Origin: CBDCUE01 sp965222515
GTDB taxonomy: Bacteria; Pseudomonadota; Alphaproteobacteria; Rickettsiales; JABIRX01
Length of the DNA stretch: 64,000 bases
Reading direction: 5' to 3'
Assembly: GCA_965222515.1 (NCBI GenBank)
Contig: CBDCUE010000020.1
Span: 1 to 64,000, forward strand
A program made the position numbers and the translations under genes. The notes under the pieces are model-generated. The model did no database searches, was not told the DNA's origin, and saw only the letters and a list, made by a program, of their open reading frames with translations. Positions 51,100 to 60,476 of the stretch are shown one piece after another (within the stretch, counting starts at the first letter, position 1; each line of letters begins with the position of its first letter).

Positions 51100-53463
51100 T
51101 TAGTTATTAGTAAAAAAATAATCTTTGTCTTCAAAAGAATTAACCTGCACCATCTCTTCTTGTAGTTTGTATAATTTTTCTAATTTAGTTTTTTCAGCAA
51201 TGGGAATTATTTTTTCTTGAACGGCTTCTTTTAATAAATTGCTTGATTTTTTATTAAGTTTTTTTTCTTTAATGGCTGTTTTGATTTTTCTTTCTGTTTT
51301 TTCCAAAGCAAGAGTCAGCTCATAGCATTTACTTAATTTATGCAGATAATCTTCTTTATCTTTTGAAATAAAAACATTTTTAGTTAATATTTCTTGAGGC
51401 TTTTTTGAGCTAATTAAATCAGTGGCCAATTTTGCACTTAGCTCATCGCTAGGCTCTGCTGTAATAGGGTTTATTCTGTGCATAAATCCTACCATATATT
51501 TTATCCAGATTTTCCAAAAAAGCCCTTTGGAGAAATTTTGATAAAGCACAGCAAAACTTTGATCAGTTTTTGACAATAAATAATCCATACTCCAACAAAA
51601 ATATGATTCTTGCTCTTTTTTGCATCCTTCATTCAAATATCTTTTTATAGTAGCTGTTGCTAAATATTGATATGACAAAATATCTGCAAATTTTCCGCTT
51701 AAAAATTCTTTTTTCTTAATATTTCCTCCATATAAAAGCAAAGATAAATCAGCAAAAAGAGCAAATTTTGTTGAAATATAAGCTAATTTTCTTTCATATT
51801 TTTTGGCCTTTCCTTTTGATGCAGTCCAAACAAAAACACTTCTTGTTAAATATAACCACAAAAATCTAATTTTATTTTTTAATAAATAGCCAATATGTTT
51901 AAATAAATTATCATCAAACTTTTTTAAATCATTATCTAGCAAAGCATTTAACTCATTATAAACATAAGGATGGCATCTAATTAACCCTTGTCCAAAAATC
52001 ATTAAGCTTCTAGTCATAATGTTTGCTCCTTCCACAGTTATTCCAACTGGAGTGGCCATATATGGATGAGCTAGAAGATTATTAGGTCCTCGGCAAATCG
52101 CCATTCCTCCCAAAACATCCATACCATCATTAATAATTTCTCTAAACATTTCAGTAGAATGATATTTCATTATTGCATTTGCAACAGATGGTTTATAGCC
52201 ATTATCTATAGCAGATGCTGTCCATATTCTAGATGATTCTAAGATATAAGAAAAAGCAGAGATTTTTGCTAGTTTTTCTTGAATTGCCTCAAATTTTCCT
52301 ATTTCAACACCAAATTGTTTTCTTATTTTACAATAATTAGCAGTAACTTTAGTAACTAATTTTGCTCCACCTGTGCTGGTTGCAGGTAGTGAGATTCCTC
52401 TTCCTACTGCCAAACATTCCATTAACATTTTCCAACCATTACCCGCTTGTTTTGGCCCTCCAATAATATCTTCTACATTAATTATAATATTTTTTCCAAC
52501 TAAACTTGCATTAACAAAGGGTATTCCTAAAGGGTCGTGCCTTCTTATAGTAAGTCCTGCTACTTTACTATTTAACAAAGCACAGCTTATTCCAAGATCT
52601 TTTTTTTGCTTATTGATTAAATTTTGAGGATCATTTAATTTAAAAGCAAGACCGATAACCGTAGCAACTGCTCCTAAGGTAATATACCTTTTTTCAAAAT
52701 TTAGTTTTATTTTGATTTTTTTATCTTTTTTATCTAAAAAAACTTCCCCCCTTGCATTAATAGAAGTTGCATCACTTCCTGCTAATGGTTCAGTAAGAGC
52801 AAAACAAGGTAGCTCTCTGCCATCTGCTAATCTAGGCAAATAATATTTTTTTTGTTTTTCTGTTCCATATTTAATAATTAATTCAGCTGGTCCTAAAGAA
52901 TTAGGTACCATAACTGTGATTGCTAGTGTTTGAGATCTAGTAGCAAGTTTTTGTACAATTTCTGAATGAGCTAAAGCAGAAAACCCTAGACCACCAAATT
53001 TTTTTGGAATAATCATAGCAAAAAACTTGTTTTTCTTAAGGTAGTCCCATAATTCCTTATTCATATCTCTTTTTCTAAAAATCTGCCAATCATCTGCCAT
53101 TTCACAAGCTTGCTCAACTTCTTTATTTAAAAAAAGATGTTCTTTTTTTGATAATCTATGATAAGGATGTTTGAATATTTTTTTAAAATTTGGTTTTCCG
53201 CTAAAAAATTCTCTTTCTATCCAAACATTTCCTGCTTTTAAAGCAATTTCTTCTGTTTTAGAAATTTGTGGTAAAAAATTCTTTTTTTTGATAAGTTTTA
53301 ATAAAAATCTAGTGATTAAATTTCTTCTAATAAATTTTATTAAAAAAAGAGCATTTATAGAAAGAAATGACAGAATAAAATCATCACTTGCTTTAAAATA
53401 ATATAATAAAAAAGCAGAAAGAGCTAAATAAGCTATAAGAGTTATGTTCATAATTGATTTCAA
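51100..53463 (-). CDS. fadE: Acyl-CoA dehydrogenase FadE
   Basis: The product (787 aa) performs the first step of beta-oxidation. N-terminal hydrophobic helices (about 5-45) are followed by the dehydrogenase domain: FFAMIIPKKFGGLGFSALAHSEIV, CFALTEPLAGSDATSINARGEV (FAD and substrate binding), and GGMAICRGPNN near 480. The C-terminal helical domain is of the long FadE type (E. coli 814 aa). With fadB it implies use of fatty acids; fadA and fadD are outside the window. It stands alone on the minus strand. Confidence 0.93.
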   Translation of the reverse strand: MKSIMNITLIAYLALSAFLLYYFKASDDFILSFLSINALFLIKFIRRNLITRFLLKLIKKKNFLPQISKTEEIALKAGNVWIEREFFSGKPNFKKIFKHPYHRLSKKEHLFLNKEVEQACEMADDWQIFRKRDMNKELWDYLKKNKFFAMIIPKKFGGLGFSALAHSEIVQKLATRSQTLAITVMVPNSLGPAELIIKYGTEKQKKYYLPRLADGRELPCFALTEPLAGSDATSINARGEVFLDKKDKKIKIKLNFEKRYITLGAVATVIGLAFKLNDPQNLINKQKKDLGISCALLNSKVAGLTIRRHDPLGIPFVNASLVGKNIIINVEDIIGGPKQAGNGWKMLMECLAVGRGISLPATSTGGAKLVTKVTANYCKIRKQFGVEIGKFEAIQEKLAKISAFSYILESSRIWTASAIDNGYKPSVANAIMKYHSTEMFREIINDGMDVLGGMAICRGPNNLLAHPYMATPVGITVEGANIMTRSLMIFGQGLIRCHPYVYNELNALLDNDLKKFDDNLFKHIGYLLKNKIRFLWLYLTRSVFVWTASKGKAKKYERKLAYISTKFALFADLSLLLYGGNIKKKEFLSGKFADILSYQYLATATIKRYLNEGCKKEQESYFCWSMDYLLSKTDQSFAVLYQNFSKGLFWKIWIKYMVGFMHRINPITAEPSDELSAKLATDLISSKKPQEILTKNVFISKDKEDYLHKLSKCYELTLALEKTERKIKTAIKEKKLNKKSSNLLKEAVQEKIIPIAEKTKLEKLYKLQEEMVQVNSFEDKDYFFTNN

Positions 53464-53486
53464 TAAAATAGTTAGTAAGCAAGATT

Positions 53487-53562
53487 TTATCAGCAGTAAT
53501 TAAAAAAAAATAGAAACAACTACTCCCCTCCTTGAGGGGGAGCGATTGCTCCGAGCTTTTCA
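53487..53562. repeat. Family D element, one-ended, with inner hairpin
   Basis: TTTTATCAGCAGTAATT is the family D end, followed by CTCCCCTCCTTGAGGGGGAGCGATTGCTCCGAGCTTTTC, the same GC-rich hairpin as at 13139-13202 but with one outer arm decayed. The second family D end is missing. It lies upstream of fadE and downstream of nothing on the plus strand. Confidence 0.75.
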
Positions 53563-53726
53563 TTTAAATTTAAAATTTATTAAAAATAATATTAGCATAT
53601 AGCAAATTGATTTGTTTTGGTATAAATCAACCATTGATTTTAGCTATTTTTTTGAATAAAATAAAAATTAAAATAAATGTTAGCATAATAAAAAAACTGA
53701 TTATCAAAAGTAAATATTTAATAATA

Positions 53727-54290
53727 TTATCTTGTTTCATATCCATATTTTGATGATGAAGATATTTTACCCCCTGCTCCATCAGATAAAATCAATGGAT
53801 TTAGCTTTGTTCCTGTATTACTTCCTTGAATATTGCTTAACTCTATAGCACTTTCTCCTTTTCTATCTTCTCCATGCAATATTAGAGCAAATATATGACC
53901 ACTTGATATTCTAGATCCTATATTATTATCTTTAGCATATAAACTGTCATCACTATGCTTGTTTATCTTATCTTTTTCTTTAGTTGCTTTTTTTGTAACA
54001 TAATATGAGAATTTATTGTTCCATTCATCCAGCATATATTTGCTGCTAATACCCAATTCTTCGGCAAGTAATGCTCCATAATAATATTTGCCTGATATTT
54101 CTTTGGCTGAATTTTCTGTTGATTTAGAATAAGATGAAATAGCTTCAGTAACAAAACTAGCTTTGTTTCTAGTATCTTGAATTTTGGTGGATTTGGTTGA
54201 TAAAACCAGAAAATCAACTGCTGGTATTGCAATAATTGCAATAACTATTGCTAATTCTAGCAATGTAAATCCTTTTTTTAAATTTTTCAT
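53727..54290 (-). CDS. Type IV prepilin-like protein
   Basis: The product (187 aa) has a class III signal, MKNLKKG|FTLLELAIVIAIIAI, with the Gly-Phe cleavage site, the +5 glutamate and a hydrophobic helix. Instead of the usual Gly-rich end of the helix there is a Pro-Ala-Val-Asp segment. The globular part has NKASFVTEAISSYSKSTENSA and a C-terminal Gly/Ser-rich part. It could be a pilin or pseudopilin of a type IV pilus or type II secretion system. No assembly genes are nearby. It is 81 bp behind murA. Confidence 0.8.
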   Translation of the reverse strand: MKNLKKGFTLLELAIVIAIIAIPAVDFLVLSTKSTKIQDTRNKASFVTEAISSYSKSTENSAKEISGKYYYGALLAEELGISSKYMLDEWNNKFSYYVTKKATKEKDKINKHSDDSLYAKDNNIGSRISSGHIFALILHGEDRKGESAIELSNIQGSNTGTKLNPLILSDGAGGKISSSSKYGYETR

Positions 54291-54371
54291 AGACTCTGAT
54301 ATAGCAACAAGTTGTTATTTTGCTTTAATATATTCTTATAAATTGTTATATAAGTATTTGCAACAAAAAAA

Positions 54372-55670
54372 CTAACTATCTACCCTCCTAATATCTATTC
54401 CGCATAAAGAAAGGCTTTCTTCTAAAAATTCATAGCCTCTATCCAAATGATAAATATCACTAATAATAGTTTCTCCTTTGGCAACTAATCCTGCTATAAT
54501 TAAAGCAAAAGATGCTCTCAAATCACTAGCTTTTACTAATGCACCAGTTAGTTTCTGAGGTTTTATATATAATTTATTGGCTTTAGTTTTTAAATTTGCT
54601 CCCATTCTATCTAATTCTGGAACATACATAAAACGATTTTCAAAAATAGTTTCTGTAATTACAGAATTAAAATTTTGAGTTAATAATAAAGTAGCAAATT
54701 GAGCCTGCATATCTGTAGGGAAATTAGGGTATGGTGCAGTTGATATTGCTAAAGTTTCTTTTTTATTTTTAGTTTCTTGATAAGATATTAAGCAATTACC
54801 ATTTTGCTCTGTTATTTTTGCACCACAAAATTCTAACTCTTTTTTGATAGGTGCAAAAATATTCATTGATACTTCCAAAAATTCTAGTGATCCCTTAGTA
54901 GCAAGGACAGCTACTGCATATGAACCTGCCTGAATTCTATCTGTATGAATTTTATGTAGAACATCTTTTTTTTCTAGCTTTACTACTCCATTTATAGTAA
55001 TAACAGTTCCTGATAAACTAATATCTGCTCCTAATTTATTTAAAAATTCTATTAATTCTATTATTTCTGGCTCTATTGCAACATTTCTTAAAATTGTTTT
55101 TCCTCTAGCCAAAACTCCTGCCATAAGAGCTGTTTCTGTTGCTCCAACCGACACAATTGGAAAATCAATTTCTGCTCCTTCTAAATATCCTTTTTTTACT
55201 TCTGCCATAACAAAACCTTGCTCTATTTTTATGTCAGCACCTAATTTTTCTAAAGCAGTTAAATGCAAATCAACTGGCCTAGAACCAATTGCACAGCCCC
55301 CTGGGAGAGCCACTTTAGCTTTAGAAAATCTATTTAATAAAGGAGCTAAAATTAGAATAGAAGCCCTCATTTTTGTTACTATATCGTAAGATGCAATAAA
55401 ATTATTAGCTTTGCTACTATCAAAAACAACGGTTTTTGCACAATTATTATCTTTATGTGAATGTGCTGCAAATTCTACATCTACCCCTAAATCTATTAGA
55501 AGATTAAACATTGTAGAAATATCTTCTAAATGAGGTAAATTAGTAATAGTTACTTTGTTATCAGTAAGCAAAGATGCTGCCATAATAGGCAAAGATGAAT
55601 TTTTAGAACCACTAATTTTTATCTTACCCAATAATTTATTACCCCCCTTAATAATTAATTTCTCTGCCAT
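54372..55670 (-). CDS. murA: UDP-N-acetylglucosamine 1-carboxyvinyltransferase MurA
   Basis: The product (432 aa) starts peptidoglycan synthesis. K23-N24 in SGSKNSSLP bind UDP-GlcNAc, and the active-site C126 in LPGGCAIGSRPVDLH is cysteine, so the fosfomycin target residue is kept. DLRASFALIIAGLVAKGET is the C-terminal hallmark. Complete. Upstream lies the CTTAACTT leader, and a family C fragment lies at 55781. Confidence 0.95.
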   Translation of the reverse strand: MAEKLIIKGGNKLLGKIKISGSKNSSLPIMAASLLTDNKVTITNLPHLEDISTMFNLLIDLGVDVEFAAHSHKDNNCAKTVVFDSSKANNFIASYDIVTKMRASILILAPLLNRFSKAKVALPGGCAIGSRPVDLHLTALEKLGADIKIEQGFVMAEVKKGYLEGAEIDFPIVSVGATETALMAGVLARGKTILRNVAIEPEIIELIEFLNKLGADISLSGTVITINGVVKLEKKDVLHKIHTDRIQAGSYAVAVLATKGSLEFLEVSMNIFAPIKKELEFCGAKITEQNGNCLISYQETKNKKETLAISTAPYPNFPTDMQAQFATLLLTQNFNSVITETIFENRFMYVPELDRMGANLKTKANKLYIKPQKLTGALVKASDLRASFALIIAGLVAKGETIISDIYHLDRGYEFLEESLSLCGIDIRRVDS

Positions 55671-55725
55671 TATATTTTTTTAAGTTAAGATTATTATTAA
55701 CATTCTGCAATCTATATAATATTAG
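55671..55725 (-). promoter_or_regulatory. CTTAACTT leader before murA
   Basis: On the minus strand ATATAGATTGCAGAATGTTAA and then AATCTTAACTTAAAAAAATATA precede ATG 55670. The GATTGCA, ATGTTAA and CTTAACTT pieces are shared with the adk and miaB leaders, although the first two are in swapped order. Confidence 0.4.
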
Positions 55726-55780
55726 CATAAAAGCCAAGTCCTAATACTATTTTTCATAAGTTATACTTAAGAGCTAATAA

Positions 55781-55800
55781 TATACTAAAACAAAATTGTT
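55781..55800. repeat. Family C fragment
   Basis: TATACTAAAACAAAATTGTT equals the left arm of family C. The second arm is not seen. It lies between ftsI and murA. Confidence 0.5.
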
Positions 55801-55836
55801 TTGGTAATGAGATATGGGGTGTCAAAATCTCGTTTA

Positions 55837-57417
55837 TTAACGAATCGGTGCTACATTTAAAATGGGGCCTATTTCTTCTATTATGTTTTTTACCATTGGA
55901 GCAACAATATTACCTCCTTCTACTATAAAATTATTTGTCTTGTTTTTTTTAGGGTTATCTAAAAAAGAAAATATTATATATTCAGGCTTATTAATCGGGA
56001 AAACTCCAAAAAAAGAAGATAGAAAAGCTGTTTTGTCATATCCTGTTTTCTTTTTTACCTTATATGCTGTTCCAGTTTTTCCCCCTATTTTATATATTTT
56101 TGATCTCGCTCTTCTTCCAGTTCCATTATTTACCACTTCTGTTAATAATTCTAATATTTTTTTTGAGGTTTTTGGATAGATAATTTTTTCTCCTATTTTG
56201 TTTTTGTTACTGTTTTTTATTAATGTAGCATCTTTTAAAATTCCTCCATTCACCATGGCAGCAAGAGCTTGGGTCAAATGCAAGGCTGTAACACTGATTC
56301 CATAACCATAAGATGTGGTTATAGTTTTTGCTAAGCTCCATTTTTTTGGTATAGAATGATGGTTTTTTTCTATTAATTCTACATTTAAAGGTTTAAAAAA
56401 ACCTAGATCTTGAAAAAATTCTTTTTGCATATTTTTAGCAAATTTTTGAGCAATCTTTGCTGTGCCAATATTAGAAGATTTGGAAAATATTTCTTTAGCT
56501 GATAATATGTTATGTCTGTGAGAATCTTTGATTATATAATTATCAATCATTATTTTTTGTGATACATCAAATTTTTCTTCTAGCTTAATTAACTCACGAT
56601 CTAATGCTAAGGCCATAGTAAAAGTTTTGAATGAAGAACCCATTTCGTGTAATGCATAGCTAGCTTTATTATTTAAATTTATATTATGCAAAGTATCAAC
56701 AGGGTTATAAGGGTCGTAATCAGGCAAGCTAACTAGAGAATATATTTCAAAATTATTAACATTCATCACTATTGCCGTTCCTCCAGATGATTGAGAATTT
56801 TCAATAGCTTTTTTTAAGTGATGATAAACAGAGTTTTGAATATTTAAATTTATTGATAAATTTATGTTATTATTCTGATAATCTTGTTTTTTTAAATATT
56901 TATCATAATATTTTTCAAATCCTGCCTGACCATTTTCATCTTTATCAGAAAATCCAATAATATGAGACAAAATATTATTATGAGGATATAATCTTTTATT
57001 ATCTTGATGAAAAGATAAACCTATATAACCTAAATTTTTAACCTTTCTCTTTTCGCTATTTGTTAAATCTCTTTTTATCAGAAAATGTTTTTTGGGATTA
57101 TTTTTGTTGCTTAATTTTTTGACTAAATCAAGAACATCAATATTAGGAAATATGCTTTTTAGACCTTTAATTGTTTGGCTTATATTTTTAAGCAAGGTAG
57201 GAGATGCATATAAAGAGTGAGTTGCTAAATTAGTTGCTAAAACTTGATCTTCCCTATCAAGAATATTAATTCTACTATGTTTCTTCTTAACCTGTTTAAT
57301 GTTAGAATTTTTTGCAACTTCTTGATTCTGATATAAATAAAATATTTGAAATATAAGAGTAATAAATAAAGAGAATATGCATAAATAAGAAAAATAAACT
57401 CTGCTTCTATAGGACAT
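55837..57417 (-). CDS. ftsI: Division-specific penicillin-binding protein FtsI (PBP3)
   Basis: The product (526 aa) is a septal peptidoglycan transpeptidase. One N-terminal helix (about 8-28) is followed by the pedestal domain and the transpeptidase with S261-x-x-K264 (GSSFKTF), S314-S-N316 (SKSSNIGTA), and KTG in GGKTGTAYKV. All catalytic motifs are intact. It starts 4 bp after ftsL. MurE and the remainder of the usual dcw cluster do not follow; murA is next. Confidence 0.94.
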   Translation of the reverse strand: MSYRSRVYFSYLCIFSLFITLIFQIFYLYQNQEVAKNSNIKQVKKKHSRINILDREDQVLATNLATHSLYASPTLLKNISQTIKGLKSIFPNIDVLDLVKKLSNKNNPKKHFLIKRDLTNSEKRKVKNLGYIGLSFHQDNKRLYPHNNILSHIIGFSDKDENGQAGFEKYYDKYLKKQDYQNNNINLSINLNIQNSVYHHLKKAIENSQSSGGTAIVMNVNNFEIYSLVSLPDYDPYNPVDTLHNINLNNKASYALHEMGSSFKTFTMALALDRELIKLEEKFDVSQKIMIDNYIIKDSHRHNILSAKEIFSKSSNIGTAKIAQKFAKNMQKEFFQDLGFFKPLNVELIEKNHHSIPKKWSLAKTITTSYGYGISVTALHLTQALAAMVNGGILKDATLIKNSNKNKIGEKIIYPKTSKKILELLTEVVNNGTGRRARSKIYKIGGKTGTAYKVKKKTGYDKTAFLSSFFGVFPINKPEYIIFSFLDNPKKNKTNNFIVEGGNIVAPMVKNIIEEIGPILNVAPIR

Positions 57418-57421
57418 TTTT

Positions 57422-57787
57422 TTAGTTAAGATTGCTGGATTTCTTTATTTTGGATATATGTATGTTTCTGCTATAGAATAAAATAGCATCTTCTAATTTC
57501 ATTATTTTATTACTATTAATTTTTTTGTACTTTTTTGTACTATTAAATGTTTTATAATAATCAAGATATAATTCTTTAAAATAATGAGTATTAGATAACA
57601 AAGATGATAAATGTATTTTTGATAAAGTTAAATCCTTTTTTTGTTCAGAAACTTTATTTTCTAAATAACGAATTTCAGAACTAATAGTGATGTTTTTTGT
57701 TTTAAAATGAACTAATCTTTGAATAGATATTATTATTACAAATATGCAAATGATATTTATGATAAATAAAGTGCTTCTTTGTTTCAT
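57422..57787 (-). CDS. ftsL: Cell division protein FtsL-like
   Basis: The product (121 aa) has one transmembrane helix (about 6-24) and a periplasmic coiled coil (ISSEIRYLENKVSEQKKDLTLSKIHLSSLL). This layout and the place between rsmH and ftsI identify FtsL, which recruits FtsI with FtsB and FtsQ. Sequence similarity is weak, as usual for FtsL. It overlaps rsmH by 4 bp. Confidence 0.75.
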   Translation of the reverse strand: MKQRSTLFIINIICIFVIIISIQRLVHFKTKNITISSEIRYLENKVSEQKKDLTLSKIHLSSLLSNTHYFKELYLDYYKTFNSTKKYKKINSNKIMKLEDAILFYSRNIHISKIKKSSNLN

Positions 57788-58722
57788 ATTTTCTTACCCG
57801 CTCTTAATTTAGCAGATCTTGATCTAACATTTTTGCTTACTTCATCAAAAGAAGGTTTAATCGCTTTTTTAGTTAATATTTCAAATAATTTGTTATTTTT
57901 ACTTAATGTTTCTGGCAAATATCTGTTATTTTCTGTGTTTCTACTATTATCTCTTAAAAAATTTTTGATAATTTTATCTTCTAAAGAATGAAAGCTAACC
58001 ACCACTAATCTACCTCCTTGGTTTAATAAATCATAAGTTTTTGCCAAAATATCTTTTAACTCTTCTAATTCTTGATTTACATAAATTCTTAAAGCTTGAA
58101 AAGTTTTGGTAGCTGAATGTATTTTTGTTGGTTTTCTATTTTTTTTTATTTCTTCAATCAAATTAGCCAATTCTAAAGTTGTTTCAATAGGTTTTTCTGT
58201 TCTAATTTCAATTATTTTCTTAGCAATTTTTCTAGATTCTTTTTCATCTCCAAAACGATAAATAATATTTGCTAAATCTTTTTCGCTATAAAAATTAATA
58301 ATGTCATAAGCTGAAATATTATTAATTCCCATTTGCATATTTAATTTTGCAGATTTTAAAAAAGAAAAACCTCTTTCTCCTTCATCTACCTGCATTGAAG
58401 AAATTCCTAAATCAAAGACAATACCGTCTATTTTAGTGATATTATATTTTTCTGACATTTCTTCTTTTATATTAGAAAATTTGTTATTAATAAAGTGAAA
58501 TCTATCAGAATATTTTTTACTTAAATTATTAGCAAATTCTTGTACTCTTGTGTCTCTATCAAAAGAAAATAACTGATTTTGTGGATTAGCATCTAATATT
58601 TCTTTACTGTACGATCCTGCACCAAAAGTTGCATCAACATAAATCCCTGCTTTTTCTGGTTGCAGATATTTTTTTACTTCGTTTAATAAAACTGGAATGT
58701 GAGCTTGCTTTTCTTCTCTCAT
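57784..58722 (-). CDS. rsmH: 16S rRNA (cytosine-1402-N4)-methyltransferase RsmH
   Basis: The product (312 aa) begins with HIPVLLNEVKKYLQPEKAGIYVDATFGAGSYS, the SAM-binding start. GIVFDLGISSMQVDEGERGFSF, FQALRIYVNQELEEL, and VVSFHSLEDKIIKNFL follow; these blocks define RsmH/MraW. Complete. A 142-bp gap separates it from mraZ. Confidence 0.96.
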   Translation of the reverse strand: MREEKQAHIPVLLNEVKKYLQPEKAGIYVDATFGAGSYSKEILDANPQNQLFSFDRDTRVQEFANNLSKKYSDRFHFINNKFSNIKEEMSEKYNITKIDGIVFDLGISSMQVDEGERGFSFLKSAKLNMQMGINNISAYDIINFYSEKDLANIIYRFGDEKESRKIAKKIIEIRTEKPIETTLELANLIEEIKKNRKPTKIHSATKTFQALRIYVNQELEELKDILAKTYDLLNQGGRLVVVSFHSLEDKIIKNFLRDNSRNTENNRYLPETLSKNNKLFEILTKKAIKPSFDEVSKNVRSRSAKLRAGKKI

Positions 58723-58864
58723 TAACCAGTTTTTTTTATATATTTATTAGTTCTTACTGCATAAATTATTTTACAATTTGCAATCGTTACAGAGCAAATT
58801 TTTTTGTGGATAGGAAAATTTAATACTTTACAAGAAATGTTTTTTTTGGGTTTTTTTTTATTCA

Positions 58865-59326
58865 TTATTTGTTTTTGTTAATATTAGAAAGATTTAAAGA
58901 ATATCTTTTTTCTTGAGCTTTTTTTCTAGCTATTATCTCATATTTTGCAAAATGATCAGGGTTCCAAATTTCAAAAGTGGCTCCTTTACCAATAAACAAG
59001 GCTTCTTTTTTTAAATCAGCACTTTTTTTTAATTTATCAGTTAGCACTAATCTGCCAGCATTATCCAAAGAAAGAACCTCACTACCACCTAAAATTGAAG
59101 TAGCTAAGGCATCTCTTTCATCTGAATATGGTTCTAATTTATCAATTGATTCACTTAATTGATGCATTCTAGACATTGCACATCCTTCAATAGCTTTATT
59201 AACAAAAGAGGCAAAGCAAACAACACCCTTAAAATCTTCTTTAGCAAGAGCATCACGAAAATTATTAGGAAGAGATACCCTGTTATTTTTACCTATTTTT
59301 TGTATTGATGTAGATAAAAAGATCAT
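58865..59326 (-). CDS. mraZ: Transcriptional regulator MraZ
   Basis: The product (153 aa) has two SpoVT/AbrB-like halves: IGKNNRVSLPNNFRD near 10-25 and SLDNAGRLVLTDKLKKSADLK near 82-102. MraZ forms a ring that binds direct repeats in front of its own gene and represses the division cluster. The start ATG 59326 is preceded by an array of 10-bp repeats (59351-59410) which fits such a site. Confidence 0.93.
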   Translation of the reverse strand: MIFLSTSIQKIGKNNRVSLPNNFRDALAKEDFKGVVCFASFVNKAIEGCAMSRMHQLSESIDKLEPYSDERDALATSILGGSEVLSLDNAGRLVLTDKLKKSADLKKEALFIGKGATFEIWNPDHFAKYEIIARKKAQEKRYSLNLSNINKNK

Positions 59327-59350
59327 ATATTTTGCTCAATAAAATTACAT

Positions 59351-59416
59351 TATATGCTATTAAATGTCATTATATGTCATCAAATGTCATTATATGTAGC
59401 AAATGTCAGTTGTCAA
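59351..59416 (-). promoter_or_regulatory. mraZ promoter with six 10-bp-phased operator repeats
   Basis: On the minus strand a perfect TTGACA (59411-59416) and a perfect TATAAT (59389-59394) are separated by 16 bp. TGACAT or close variants recur at plus-strand positions 59354, 59364, 59374, 59384, 59394 and 59403, that is every 10 bp (last step 9). This would put repeats on one helix face through the spacer and start site. The known MraZ boxes of other bacteria are also short direct repeats with a 10-bp period, so autorepression is likely. Confidence 0.75.
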
Positions 59417-59478
59417 ATTATTTTGATTTTTGGCAATAATTCCTAGTTTATTATTACTATGAAGAATCCTCTCTCCTT

Positions 59479-59674
59479 CAGACTATGTCGCAATTAGTAA
59501 ATTTGTGTATTTGACAAGAAATACCCCCCGCCATCATCCACGAAAAAGCGGGGATCCATTGTAGCAAAGGTCTGGAAAGACTGCAATCTGCCTTGGATCC
59601 CCGCTTTTTCGTGGATGATGGCGGGGGAGGTTCTTTTCTAAAAAATGTTATTTTTGCTATTATGACACAGCCTG
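59479..59674. repeat. Family A inverted-repeat element, filled copy 3
   Basis: Outer arms CAGACTATGTCGCAAT and ATTATGACACAGCCTG are both visible here. The inner palindrome at 59524-59628 has arms CCACGAAAAAGCGGGG and CCCCGCTTTTTCGTGG. It fills the mraZ-HIG1 gap and faces both divergent promoters. Confidence 0.87.
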
Positions 59675-59775
59675 CTTGTAAAGTATGTTGCAATAGCAAA
59701 AATAAAGGATATGCTTTTAATATTACACAATATTAAAACCGCTTGAGACGGTTGATAAATTATCAAAAACAAAAT

Positions 59776-59967
59776 ATGTTTAACTTTGCTATATTGCTTT
59801 TAATGTTTACTGTCTTAAGTATTATATTATTAGGCTGTGCTTCTATGATTAAAGGTGGAGAATTTAATAAAAAATATGGCAATCTTTTAATGAGGGCAAG
59901 AGTATATTTACAAGCATTTATTATTCTTTTATTGTTGCTTGCATCATTTTTTTATAAATATAAATAA
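59776..59967 (+). CDS. HIG1-domain twin-transmembrane protein
   Basis: The product (63 aa) has helices at about 3-22 and 42-60 and the conserved loop KKYGNLLMRARVYLQAF of the HIG1/hypoxia-induced family, common in alphaproteobacteria and mitochondria, where HIG1 proteins associate with respiratory complexes. I start at ATG 59776, because the upstream ATG 59743 adds 11 polar residues. The stop overlaps the aroK start by one base. Confidence 0.75.
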   Translation: MFNFAILLLMFTVLSIILLGCASMIKGGEFNKKYGNLLMRARVYLQAFIILLLLLASFFYKYK

Positions 59968-60476
59968 TGCAAATATCTTTAATTGGTATGATGGCAAGTG
60001 GCAAAACCACTATTGCTAAATTATTATCTCAAAAACTATCCTTAAATTTTATTGATTTGGATGAGCAAATATCTGTGCAAGAGAATCTAACTATCAATCA
60101 AATTTTTGCTAAAAAAGGAGAAATTTATTTTAGAAAAATAGAAGAAGATCTTTTAGAAAAAATAATAAACACACAAAAAGATTATATTTTGTCTTGTGGT
60201 GGTGGTATTATTTTAAGCAAAAAAAATCGTGACCTGTTAAAACAAAAAACTCAATCAATTTGGCTAGATGTAGGCAGTGAAACTTTATATAAAAGATTGC
60301 AAAAAGAAAATTATAGACCTTTACTAAAAAAATTATCATATAAAAAAATAGATGATATTTTGCAAACTAGAATAGATTTTTATAAAATAGCTGATATTAC
60401 AATCAAAGCAGAAAGTGAAGATACTGAATTCATTTTAAACAATATTATAAATAAATTATCAAAACATAATGTCTAA
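59967..60476 (+). CDS. aroK: Shikimate kinase
   Basis: The product (169 aa) phosphorylates shikimate. The P-loop is GMMASGKT at 7-14, FIDLDEQIS binds substrate, then GEIYFRKIEEDLL and ILSCGGGIIL follow, and ENYRPLL is the lid. Complete. It overlaps aroB by 8 bp; the aroK-aroB-CNNM order is common in alphaproteobacteria. Confidence 0.94.
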   Translation: MQISLIGMMASGKTTIAKLLSQKLSLNFIDLDEQISVQENLTINQIFAKKGEIYFRKIEEDLLEKIINTQKDYILSCGGGIILSKKNRDLLKQKTQSIWLDVGSETLYKRLQKENYRPLLKKLSYKKIDDILQTRIDFYKIADITIKAESEDTEFILNNIINKLSKHNV

